From assembly GCA_009746045.1 (NCBI GenBank), contig RPFO01000156.1, positions 4,720,091-4,784,090 of the forward strand: 64,000 bases of DNA, written 5' to 3'. A program made the position numbers and the translations under genes. Shown piece by piece: positions 31,931 to 41,719 of this stretch (its first letter is position 1; every line of letters starts with the position of its first letter). Below the pieces are notes generated by a model. The model searched no databases. It worked only from the letters and a program-made list of their open reading frames with translations, and was not told the origin of the DNA. The DNA is from Mesostigma viride (taxonomy: Eukaryota > Streptophyta > Mesostigmatophyceae > Mesostigmatales > Mesostigmataceae).

Positions 31931-33252
31931 CTAGAAAACCCTACCTATTCTACTCAGCACGCGCCCCTTCCTCTTGGGGGGAGGGGGCTTGCCCACAGGG
32001 GCTGGCGTATGACTCAGCCTGGACATTGGTCTTCCACCTCTTCTTGTCCTGCATAGCAGTCCAAGCAAGAGAGAGGGAGTGAATGCGATGTTCAAACGGG
32101 GCTGGGACCACTAGCTAGGTCGGCCAGCAACTGCTGTGGGTAGGTCATGACATGTTTGCCTACCTTCTCAGTTAGGTATGTCCTTAAGGGGCCAGGCCTG
32201 GCAGGTCAGGATATGCCGCCCTAGCTGACCAAGCCGCTGGGGGCCGGCCAGACCGAGGTCGGTATCTACCTGGCTGGTGTGAGCAAGATGTCCTACGAAT
32301 GCTATAGCCTACGCCGCTGTCTAATCTCGTCCGAAATGCAAGGCATGCCCTCAGGTACAAAGATTCTAAAGACCTATGCGTGGAAACACCCTACATTCAG
32401 GGCCTGACGGAGCATCCTGGTTACCGTGCCATCTAGCTTGGCGGCCAGCGTGTCCGTGAGCGTCCATGCCTCGGCGCCATTATAGGTGAGCACCGTGAGG
32501 ACCAGGACTTTGAAGAGCATGCGCTTGCGGAGCTCGCCGAGGGCCTTCGAGTGCCAGTAGGTTTTGAGCGAACAATGCCTAGCCCATGCCAGGCCGATGC
32601 GGGTGTCCACATCGTCGGCGGTGTCGGGGAGCATGCTCCCCTGGCAGCAGTTTGAAGCGATCACGAAACGGGACCTCCGTCCCGTCTAGCAGCCAGTGAC
32701 GGCACTTATTAAAGCGGCGGGCGACTGGAAGGTGCAATCATGCACCATCGCCTCAGTTTTGACACTAATCTCCAACCCCACCGCTCTCGCCTCCAAGCCC
32801 AGACAGTCCAGCCAGGTCTGAATGTGCTCGGGGCGCGCGATGAGGGTGGTGTCATCCGCATAAATCAAGTCGGACAGGCGGTATAGCCCGGTTCAACGCC
32901 GCCGTGTTCGCGCGCGTTAAGGATGTCCAAGCCGGGCTCGAACGAGCAGTAAAGCGCGCACGTGCCCGGCGCATGAGATGATCCACGACAATAATGAACA
33001 GATATGGGGACAGGACACAACCTTGCCACACCCCGTGGTGAAGGGGGAATGGTGGGGTGGTGCCTTCCGCAGTCCGCGGCACTATACTGCCTGTGAACCC
33101 TCATACAGTCGGCGAATGGCAGCAATAAACGCCGGTGGTACCCGATCCAGAGAGCTTAATCAGGATGGCCCAAAGAGCCTGAGTCCCAGCTGGAGGACCG
33201 TGTCAAAGGCCGCCTTGATATAGTCAACAAAAATGAAGACTAGCGGCAAACT
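31931..33252 (-). pseudogene. LINE-C ORF2, RT to C-terminus (decayed)
   Basis: Frames cover HHGVWQGCVLSPYLFIIVVD, LIYADDTTLIARPEHIQTWL, LEISVKTEAMV, WTLTDTLAAKLDGTVTRML and the PPPPKRKGRV end. RT motifs B and C (YADD) are present, but frame changes near 32640-32700, 32860 and elsewhere break it. The product would be the reverse transcriptase of a non-LTR element. Confidence 0.85.
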
Positions 33253-33263
33253 GTCAGGGCAAA

Positions 33264-35289
33264 TTAATTAATTAATTAATTAATTAATTAATTAATTAAT
33301 TAATTAATTAATAAACACGTGCTCCCGTTGGGGAGTCACGGAGCACCGAAGTGCTTTTAATCCCCGTGTGTGCACAAGGGCAGAGACCCCATTCTCCTTC
33401 ATGCCAAAGGCATGCCACAGCTGCACTCGGACACGCTAAACTGTGTGTAAACGATCCGGCAATCTGTGGGTGCAATAAGACCCATGTGAGCATGGCATAA
33501 CAAGGAGCGTGGGCAAGTAATCTGATCATATAGCCAGCCTGGACGTAGCATGGCTGTACATACAAGGACTAAGCTAAGGCTAAGGCTGGTTGTGTACCGT
33601 GGGCGTTAGCGGTGCACATGACTAGGTATGTTGGCACGTACAGCTAGGCAAACATTCTAAGCATGGCTGCCATAGCGGCAGTGACTACCAATGGATACAA
33701 GCTAGGGCTATTATGCAAGCTATTCTAGCCCGCTGGGGGCGTCCACATCTTGTGGTTGATCATCAGGTCCCCGCCCCTCCAGTACATACACCTTGGGCTT
33801 CTGGTGGGGGTCCTGCTTGTGGCGGAGGTATTCCGGCCACAGGTCGCGTCGAGTGCTGCTGCTGCTGAGCGGGCCGGGGTCAGGTCGTCGTCCAGCGTCC
33901 AGGTGAGGTCATGCAACCGCTTGCGACGAGAGAGGAACCGCTGCTTGTCCTCACGGGAGGGGAAGGTGTCTGAGCAGGACTGGTGGGGGAGCCGCCTTGT
34001 CCCGTGTCAGAGTGGGGAAGGCGGTGGCACCCTCGCAGTTCTACCTCACCTATTACCAGGCCCATGAGGGTAAGGAGCTGGTCCTTAAGCTCGTCGGCAA
34101 GGGAGGTTGACGTCTCACCTGGCTTCTGGGGGAAACGACGCAGCACCACCCGGCAGTCGTGGCGGGCGCGGTCGGTGGCCTCCCGTTGTTGTGCCTGGCG
34201 AAGGTCTTCAAGCTCCTGAAGTTTCGTAGCAATGGCGTCGGTGGTGGAGGCGGTCGCTGTCCGCAGCAGGTCCGCATAGGAGAGGGGCGGGAGGTCACCA
34301 GTGCTCATCCAGCCGGGGTGGCTGGGATGCGATCAGGTGGCAGTCTGCTCCGCGATCTTTGGGACCTGTGAGGCCAGGGCCTCAGTGTGGGCGGTGATGG
34401 CTTCAAGCTTCTTCATGAGCACGCCGCACTTGCCCTCCACCTGGTTTAGGCGAGAGACAAGTGCAGCGTGCGTCTCGGATGCCTGCGCCGCGGTAATTGT
34501 GGACGACTTTGGTTTCCACATTGGAGACCCGGGCCTCCACCGTGTTGAGCGTCGTGTTCAGCAAGGTCAGCTTCTCGGCCAACAGCCAGGTCACGTGCTC
34601 CTCCATCACTGCTCGGATGTCATCCTTGCAGAGGGAGGGAGCCGATGTGGCTGTCGGCCGCACAGGCTGGGCTGGGGTGCGGATCTTGGCGGCGATTTTG
34701 TCTATAGGTATAGCTGGAAGAAGCTGCACATGATAGCGAGGCGGTGGTCGTATTCTGGCAGGGTGAGGAACCTCTCCAGGCCGTCGGCGGAGATGGGCGC
34801 ATAGGGCCCATGGAGCATGCGTTCCTGTGCTAAGAAACGCACTATTTCGGCGCATTCTGCTTTGGTCAGTTGCATCTGGAATTTGCTGAAGGAAAAGCGG
34901 TCGTAATCTGGTACTAGGTACTGTCGATCGCCATTTGTGTTTGTGGCAGGGTTTCTTGAGCTCGGGCGACTGGCGCTGGGCGATGGGTTTGCTGGTGGTG
35001 GGTTGGCGGGCCCAGAAGGCTGGGCCAGGACAATGGCGATCGAGTGGGTTGGGCTGGGAGCCGGCATTGAAGCTCCTTTTCCAAACCTCGCTTGGCATTT
35101 GGAATCGTCATAGAGCTGCTTGTCATGTGCGTAATGTAACTTGTCAATACTGCGTTTTAGCCGTAACCGATTATACTGGCGGGTGCATCTTAAAAAGGCG
35201 CATCGAATGCAAGTGGTCTGACCGAATTTGGGGCTCAGACGCAAAAGATCTGAACTCCGCCGTCAGCCATACCCCCGTCAGCCATTTTC
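33264..35289 (-). mobile_element. Complete ORF1-only retroelement (family B), 2,026 bp
   Basis: It is inserted in LINE-C ORF2 with an 11-bp duplication GTCAGGGCAAA (33253-33263 and 35290-35300). On -: a 5' region with a duplicated ATGGCTGACGG motif shared with family A, ORF1 (35067 to 33725), a 3' UTR, the hairpin GTGACTCCC-CAAC-GGGAGCAC and an AATT tail (33264-33312). No ORF2 is present. The 3' UTR matches that at 16495-16796. Confidence 0.87.
33725..35067 (-). pseudogene. ORF1 of the family B element
   Basis: It starts MPAPSPTHSIAIVLAQPSGP. Then come YLVPDYDRFSFSKFQMQLTK, a coiled-coil stretch (LAEKLTLLNTTLNTVEARVS, THAALVSRLNQVEGKCGVLM, AITAHTEALASQVPKIAE) and a C-terminal block with CRVVLRRFPQKPGETSTSLA and HDLTWTLDDDLTPA. 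The architecture is coiled coil followed by an RRM-like/CTD block, as in L1-type ORF1. It is related to family A ORF1 at the C-terminus only. A few frameshifts interrupt it. Confidence 0.7.
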
Positions 35290-35300
35290 GTCAGGGCAAA

Positions 35301-36171
35301 GGCGACGCACCTCCTCCATCAACCGGCGCGCGACAAACACAGCCATGACAGTGTTGCGACCTTGACAGAAAACCATCTGATGACTCACCCAGGCGACATG
35401 GGTCCAGCGCGGCGCGGAGCCGGTGCAGCATCATGCGCATGAAGACCTTCAGCGCGGAGCTCTGGAGGCATGTAGACACCCCGATTGTTACCGGGGTCAC
35501 CTGCAGAGCCCTTCTTGTACAGCATGACTCGGATGGCCGTCTGCCACTCAGCAGGCGGAGGCTCATCAGAGAGCAGGACACGGTTGCAGAACGCCAGCAG
35601 AAGCTCCCTCACCGCCAGGTCAGGGGTCTTCAGCAGCTCAGCCGAAACTGTGGTCGGCACCGACCGCCGCGTCGTACCGCAGGCGAGCAAGGGCGCCGTC
35701 CAATTCCTTCAAAGTGAAGGGGTGGACGACGCCGTCGGTGGCAAGACAGCCCTCCTGCAAGGCGGGGACAGTCTTGGTAGTCCGCGGCCGAGGAGGGGGG
35801 CGCAGGCGGCGGGGGGGGGCCGGTAACACCGAGACGGGCGGCCGTCTCGGGATGACGCGGCGGGGGAGGGGCGCGAGCCGCACCTGTCAAGGAAACATTG
35901 TGGGCCAACCAGCGGTCAAGGCTGACGGGCGCCGTGCCGTCCCCCATGTGCTCCACTGGGGTGCGCTGCCGCCGGCCGGCCGCCAAGGGCTCCGGTCGAG
36001 GTGGTACCACATGTCCTTGCCCTGGTTGCGAGCTTGGCAGGCCTTGGCATCTGAGATGCACTGGGCCGCCTCTGCGTCCTGAGCATGCGCGTAGGCCTCC
36101 ACAAGGGCGGCCATGAGCACCGGTTTCAGCAACGGGTACCGGTTTCGCTTGAGGCGGTGCCGGGCGGCCAA
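35301..36171 (-). pseudogene. LINE-C ORF2, N-terminal part and RT start (decayed)
   Basis: Reads AALVEAYAHAQDAEAAQCIS, KACQARNQGKDMWYHLDR, a Pro-rich linker, FTLKELDGALARLRYDAAVG, then TPDLAVRELLLAFCNRVLLS and AIRVMLYKKGSAGDPGNNRG. It corresponds to 41740-42530 of the better copy. The linker to RT needs a frame change. The 5' end is lost at 36171. Confidence 0.8.
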
Positions 36172-36221
36172 GAATATATATTATATGGCCTATAATACAC
36201 TCTTGGCTACTTCCTGCAGGT

Positions 36222-37254
36222 AGTTATTATAAATAGTGACGGAACCTTTTTGCCACTTGGGCAATTAGGTCCGTCACTATTTATCCGGCGAAAACCACTC
36301 GCCGGCATCTATTCCGCGTTAAGTTCACGTGAACGTGGCGCGGAATTGATGCCGGCGAGTGGTTTTCGCCGGATAAATAGTGACGGACCTAATTGCCCAA
36401 GTGGCAAAAAGGTTCCGTCACTATTTATAATAACTAAAACGTCGTAGTGTGGGGGCCGATATCTATCGTACCGCTAATGCCTACTGCAGTACCGAATCTC
36501 GCCTTAACGATATTCCAACCGGGCATATTTTCCCTTCTGGCACTTTCGTTTGGCCTTCTGGTATCAATTCCTTCCGGTATTCGGAAATACCTGTGTCACC
36601 ACAGGGATTCGAACCCCCGACTTACGAGGTCTTAGTTATTATAAATAGTGACGGAACCTTTTTGCCACTTGGGCAATTAGGTCCGTCACTATTTATCCGG
36701 CGAAAACCACTCGCCGGCATCTATTCCGCGTTAAGTTCACGTTGGCGCGGAATCGATGCCGGCGAGTGGTTTTCGCCGGATAAATAGTGACGGACCTAAT
36801 TGCCCAAGTGGCAAAAAGGTTCCGTCACTATTTATAATAACTAAGACCTCGTAAGTCGGGGGTTCGAATCCCTGTGGTGACACAGGTATTTCCGAATACC
36901 GGAAGGAATTGATACCAGAAGGCCAAACGAAAGTGCCAGAAGGGAAAATATGCCCGGTTGGAATATCGTTAAGGCGAGATTCGGTACTGCAGTAGGCATT
37001 AGCGGTACGATAGATATCGGCCCCCACACTACGACGTTTTAGTTATTATAAATAGTGACGGAACCTTTTTGCCACTTGGGCAATTAGGTCCGTCACTATT
37101 TATCCGGCGAAAACCACTCGCCGGCATCTATTCCGCGCCACGTTCACGTGAACTTAACGCGGAATAGATGCCGGCGAGTGGTTTTCGCCGGATAAATAGT
37201 GACGGACCTAATTGCCCAAGTGGCAAAAAGGTTCCGTCACTATTTATAATAACT
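36222..37254. mobile_element. Nested fold-back element P-S-P-S'-P, 1,033 bp
   Basis: Three ~210-bp palindromic modules P (36222-36435, 36634-36842, 37041-37254) begin AGTTATTATAAATAGTGACG and end in the complement. They alternate with a 198-bp spacer S (36436-36633) and its exact inverse S' (36843-37040). The whole is therefore a palindrome centred near 36738. A 5-bp duplication CAGGT (36217-36221, 37255-37259) flanks it, inside a LINE 3' UTR. No protein-coding capacity; the TSD-TIR structure suggests a DNA-mediated MITE-like origin. Confidence 0.88.
36843..36890 (+). other. tRNA 3'-half-like segment with Pol III B box
   Basis: GGTTCGAATCC at 36861-36871 is a perfect B box/T-arm core, flanked by GACCTCGTAAGTC and CCTGTGGTGAC, which resemble the 3' half of a tRNA. 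The inverse copy is at 36605-36615. No matching 5' half or D-arm exists, so this is not a functional tRNA gene. Confidence 0.4.
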
Positions 37255-38040
37255 CAGGTGGGGGAATGTAAACTGCCACAGCTACTCTGGGTGCACAAAG
37301 GGCACCGGCACCACCATGATCTATCAGAGCACAAAGGGGGCCCGTCATGGGGTGGAAGATCAGCCGCATGGCTGTATGTACAGGAGCTAGGGCATGGCTT
37401 CTCAGCAGAGAGTAGCTCTCTGCGTGGGCACAGCATAACTAAATAAATCAAGCTAGGCATCATCTGGTGTGTGGCGCATCATGGGCACACATGTACATGA
37501 CTAGATAATGTTCATGAGCCAGCTGGAATAGTGCCTGTAGTAGGCGTGCATGTACAAGGCCACGGTCTAACTATTCTACACGACTACTGCTGTATTCCCC
37601 TAAGCTGGGGCGTCTAGCTGGAGTCGCTGGGGCCGTGGTGATCGCGGGGGTCGCGTGCCAGGGCTTGTGGCCGACGTAGATGGCCGCCCCCTTCCAGTAC
37701 ACCGGCTTCCCCGCCGCGGTCTGCCGAAGCTGGAGGTAGGTCGGCCATAGCTCCCGTTGCCGGTGTTGCTGCGCCAGGGTCAAGTCATCGTCCAGGGTGA
37801 AGGGAGTCTTCTCGAGCCGCTTGCGGCGTCTGAGAAAAGAAATCTTGTCCGCCGGGTTCTTAAAGGTGAGAAGAAGCGGGGGCGCCCCTCCCTTACCCCG
37901 CGCGCGGGGAAGGCGGTGGGCGACCAGCTCATCTCACCAGTAAGGCCCATGCGACCAAGGATTTCTCTCTCAAACGCACGTTCAAGCTTCTCGGAATTCT
38001 CACCTTCCACCAGGTCGAAGTTCTTGACGAAGGGGCATAT

Positions 38041-38200
38041 GTATGGTTTTCAATACATTTTAGGCGACAACCTGCAGGTGGTGGGTGTAAAGGGCCACCT
38101 ACGATATTTGTAACTTTTGTGTAATGACTTTTCTAGGGAGATTAGGATAGTACTCGGCCGTGGCAAGCCCATGCGCATGACACGCAAGTACTTACTCACA
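38041..38200 (+). mobile_element. LINE-2 3' end, truncated
   Basis: ACGATATTTGTAACTTTTGTGTAATGAC through GCGCATGACACGCAAGTACT matches the 3' UTR at 23640-23735, with only a short remnant of the CTTA tail. Confidence 0.75.
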
Positions 38201-38267
38201 AGTTACCGGAGTGCGGTGCCAGTAATTCGGAAATTGTGCCAGATATACTACGTGAGCTACTGTAGTG

Positions 38268-38370
38268 GCCAAAATCACTTTGCGACAAAGTACTTTGCAA
38301 ATCGACCTCGCAAACTGCTATTGATGGGCTTCATTTTGGGTCGCAAAGTTCAAAAGTTACCGCGCCTCGC
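38268..38370 (+). repeat. Left TIR-like end of a TA-flanked element
   Basis: TA followed by CTGTAGTGGCCAAAATCACT and TTGCGACAAAGTACTTTGC is an imperfect inverse (about 75-80%) of the block ending at 44690. The pair may bound one old element now stuffed with LINEs, or two related solo ends. Confidence 0.45.
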
Positions 38371-38476
38371 CGCACAGCCCGTCTAGCCAGCGAAAGCGTC
38401 GAGCCACAATTTACGCGATATTATTAAATGAGACAACTACTATGAATTGAATTAACTACTATTATTTCATGAAGTA

Positions 38477-40464
38477 ATAATTCATTAATTAATTAGAAAC
38501 ATAACTCCGTTGGGAGTACATGTAGCACATATCCCTGAGAAGGGGCATATGGCTTTTAATACATTCTGGGCTACTTCCTGCAAGGGTGGGAATGTAGGCT
38601 ACCCTTGATCTAGGTGCACCAGGGCACCTGCACCCTCATAATCTTCACACTATGCCCAGCTAAGGGGGAGTATGTTATGTGGGGGAAGATCATCATGTCT
38701 ATACAAGAGCTAGGATATGGCTTCTCGACAGAGAGCATCTCTCTGCATAGGCATAGCATGGCTAAATTCTTAGTGCAACATCCATGGGGGTCCCGTTATA
38801 GACATGGCGTGGCTAAATTCTTAAATGCATCATCCATGGCCATTATGGGCGCACATGCGCTGGGGCCGCGTGGTAGGCTAGCCTTAAATCTACACTACTG
38901 CTATATTCCCTGGACTGGGGGTGCCTGCCAAGGCTTGTGGTCGACGTGGATGACGTCCCCCCTCCAGTATACCGGTTTCCCCCCTGCGCTTTGCCGTATC
39001 TGGAGGTAGGTCGGCCATAGCTCGCGTCTCCGTTGTTGCTGGGCCAGCGTCAGGTCGTCGTCCAACGTGAAGTGAGTCCTCGAGAGCTTCTTGCGGTTTT
39101 TATAAGAAACAACACCTTGTCCGCCATGTACTTAAAGGTGAGGAGCACGGGTGCCGGGCCAGCCTTGTAAACCCCGCGCGCGGGGGAGGCGAACAGCCGA
39201 CATGCGCAGCTCACCAGTAATGTGCATGCATGGGGGCAAGAATGTCGCGCTTAAATGCCGTAAGAAGAGTCGTCGAGTCCTCACCTGCCGGCTGGTCGAA
39301 GTTCTTGACTATGACGTTGTGGCTGCGCTGGGTGCGGTCGGCCTCCTCGCGGAGGTCGAGGGCTTGTTGCTTGAGTTGTGCCGCGATGGTGGAGGTGGTG
39401 GAGGTGGCGTGGTGCTTAAGCAAGTCCGCCCAGGTGGAGGGAGCATCACCGGCCGGGCCAGCAGGTGCCGGCTTGGTGGCGATGTCCCTCACCGCCTGGG
39501 CGGTGATGCCGGCGGTGTTCTGCATGCACTCGATGGCTATGGCGGTGTCCTTTAGGCGTTGGTCGATGTCGAGAAGCTGGGCCTTGAGGGTGGCGGTGGA
39601 GGTGGAGGTGGCAGTGGAGTTGGAGGCGAGGAGGGTGGAGGTGGAGGTGACGGTGGTGGAAATGTGAGGGAGCTCAGCAGCCAGCGTGCCGCCCATTGCC
39701 GCCACATCTGTGGCAAGGGGCTCACGTGCTGCTCGAAAGCTTCCGTAAGGAGGGTGCGGACGATGGCTTCGGTCGCGACGGTTGGAGGGGGGGCCCAGAT
39801 CTCGGCGTCGGAACGCCCGAGGAGGGAGCAGAGGGCGAAGCGCTGGAGCTGGGGGCGTTTCATGCGCAGAATGATATTAATGTCATCGGTGGTGCCAGGT
39901 TGGCCGTTGGGCCAGCGGCCCCTGTTGTGGGTGATGAGGTGCAAGCACAGGTCTACAAGCGAGGCGTGCGTGCCGAAAAACATGTCTTCCATAAAGGCTC
40001 CCGGGGTTCTAGTCCAGAAGCCAGGTGCGTTGATGTCGAAGGCGATCTCGTTCCAGTGCGGCTCGGCAGGGCGACTGCGCTTAGGTTCAGGCGATGCAGA
40101 TGGCGAGGCAAGCCCGGGTGGGGGCTGGGCAACCACCAGTGCGCGACTAGTGTCACCGCTACCTTCCGGACCTGAGGGCGAAGCTGCAGCCGGAGCTGCA
40201 GACGTATTTTCATTGCTTAACGCATTCGTCAGGCTGCGTTGCGTCGAGGCGCGTTTGTTCGCCATAATAGCAGTTCGCGTAATAGCTGCAGGCTGGTCAC
40301 AATACTGCGTTACAGCTGTAACCGTTGATAGTAGCAGATGCGCCTAGAAAAGATGCATCGGTTGCAAGTGATCTGACGGAATTTGGGGCTCAGACGCAAA
40401 AGTTCTGAGCTCCGCCGTCAGCCATGGCTACCTCGTGGCTCGTGGCTCGGGCATGGTGTTTGGG
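38477..40464 (-). mobile_element. Complete ORF1-only retroelement (family A), 1,988 bp
   Basis: Flanked by the 10-bp duplication TCATGAAGTA (38467-38476, 40465-40474). On -: the shared 5' region, ORF1 (40265 to 38901), a 3' UTR, hairpin ACTCC-CAAC-GGAGT, and TATGTTTC followed by a short AATT tail. There is no ORF2. Confidence 0.88.
38901..40265 (-). pseudogene. ORF1 of the family A element (best N-terminal copy)
   Basis: It starts MANKRASTQRSLTNALSNEN. The N-terminal ~235 codons are open to about 39555 and include SGDTSRALVVAQPPPG, DMFFGTHASLVDLCLHLITH and SDAEIWAPPPTVATEAIV. A one-base shift near 39703 moves to the frame AAMGGTLAAELPHISTT, a heptad-rich stretch (LKAQLLDIDQRLKDTAIAIE), then NVIVKNFDQPAGEDSTTLLT. 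Another shift near 39200 leads to the C-terminal FTLDDDLTLAQQQRRRELWP block, ending at TAG 38901-38903. About 450 codons: an L1-ORF1-like RNA-binding protein, recently disabled. Confidence 0.78.
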
Positions 40465-40474
40465 TCATGAAGTA

Positions 40475-40757
40475 TCAGTGAAGTGAGACAACTACATATG
40501 CCTGGACGCATGGCGATCCAACGCCGCGGAAGGACTAGGGTAGTTGTCTAAGAGGAAAGACGTGAAGGCCGCGGGAGCCGCGTGGCTAAGGAGACAGCCA
40601 GCGCAGGCCTGAAATCGGGAGAATCCTGACCATGGTAGCGCGAGCCTGCCGTTATCGTGTCCGCGTGTTTGAGGCGTTCAGGATGATGAATATGAATGGA
40701 AATCTCTAGGTAGACCTGCATGGAGGGAGACAGAGGGTAACAAGAAAGGTTGATAGG

Positions 40758-40802
<45 letters not shown>

Positions 40803-41128
40803 ACCACCACCACTACCAACAAAAACAACCAAAACTAAGAAGGAAAAGAGGGAACGCATACACACATACACGAAGGGGCTAAAAGAAAAAGTAAGGAGTA
40901 TACATTACAAAGGGAAAAAGAAAAAAGAAAAAGAAAGAAAGGAAAAAGGAAAGAAAATGTAAATGGTAATAATACGAACAATAATAAATAAAGACAAAGT
41001 AAAGAGTACGTAATAGTTTTAACAAAAACAAAAATGGAATAAAGGAAAAAGTCATTGCTGGGATGTGGTGAGGCACAGGCGATGTTGGAGTATGGGTCAG
41101 GACTCAGAAGTTAGATTTTTCAGCACCC
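40475..41128. other. Spacer with (CA)n and A-rich DNA
   Basis: Contains GTGAGACAACTAC (40481), a CA dinucleotide tract at about 40763-40800 running into CACCAC, then about 200 bp of A/G-rich DNA. No gene seen. It may be the interior of the element bounded at 38268 and 44690. Confidence 0.5.
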
Positions 41129-41140
41129 ATGGTTCCTGGC

Positions 41141-41676
41141 TTAAGCAGCACACCACCTCCACCACCTCCACCACCTCCACCACCTCCACCACCTCCACCA
41201 TCTCGGCACAACTCAAGCAACAAGCCCTCGACCTTCGCGAGGAAGCCGACATCGCCCGGCGCAGCCACAATGTCATCGTCAAGCACTTCGACCAGCAGGC
41301 AGGTGAGACCTCCACGAGCCTTCTTGAGGCATTTAAGCGCGCCATTCTTGCCCCCATGTTACTCACTGGTGAGCTGGACATGTCGGCTGTCCGCCTCCCC
41401 CGCGCGCGGGGGAAGGCTGGCCCGGCACCCGTGCTCCTCACCTTTAAGTACATGGCGGACAAGCTGGCGTTCCTTAAATGCCACAAGAAGCTCTCGGAGA
41501 CTCGCTTCACGCTGGACGACGACTTGACCCTGGCCCAGCAACAGCGGCGACGCGAGCTATGGCCGACCTACCTTCAGCTCCGGCAGAGCGCAAGGGGGAA
41601 GCCGGTATACTGGAGGGGGGCGGTCATCCACGTTGACCACAAGCCCTGGCAGCCCCCTCCTGCCACCTCAGACTAG
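41141..41676 (+). pseudogene. ORF1 C-terminal half (family A), open frame
   Basis: One uninterrupted frame of about 175 codons covers a Thr/Ser repeat, ISAQLKQQALDLREEADIAR, HNVIVKHFDQQAGETSTSLL, MSAVRLPRARGKAGPAPVLL, TFKYMADKLAFLK and FTLDDDLTLAQQQRRRELWP, ending at TAG 41674-41676. This is the best-preserved copy of the conserved C-terminal domain. N-terminal half absent by 5' truncation. Confidence 0.8.
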
Positions 41677-41719
41677 GAATATATACCAGTAGTGTAGATT
41701 AGTAAGGCTTAGCCTAGCA

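Larger units (their letters stand above)
31784..36171 (-). mobile_element. LINE-C copy on -, split by a complete ORF1-only element
   Basis: On -: ORF2 N-part (36171 to 35301), RT and C-part (33252 to 31931), 3' UTR and AATTT tail (about 31784-31812). Between 33264 and 35289 a B-family element is inserted with an 11-bp duplication. The copy itself sits in an A2 element, parts of which remain at 31765-31783 and 36172-38040. Confidence 0.85.
36172..38040 (-). mobile_element. A2 ORF1-only element, split by the fold-back element
   Basis: Pieces at 36172-36221 and 37255-38040 join as one 3' UTR plus ORF1 C-terminus, with a single-copy CAGGT at the junction. ORF1 (about 37606-37900 on -) reads TLAQQHRQRELWPTYLQLRQ. 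The 3' end is interrupted by the LINE-C copy at 31784-36171. Confidence 0.75.

Noticed and set aside
36843-36890. Functional tRNA gene
   Set aside because: Only a T-arm and 3'-acceptor-like part; no D-arm or full anticodon arm, and the upstream DNA is the palindromic module.
40763-40830. PolyThr/Pro coding region
   Set aside because: Translation of a (CA)n/(CAC)n microsatellite.
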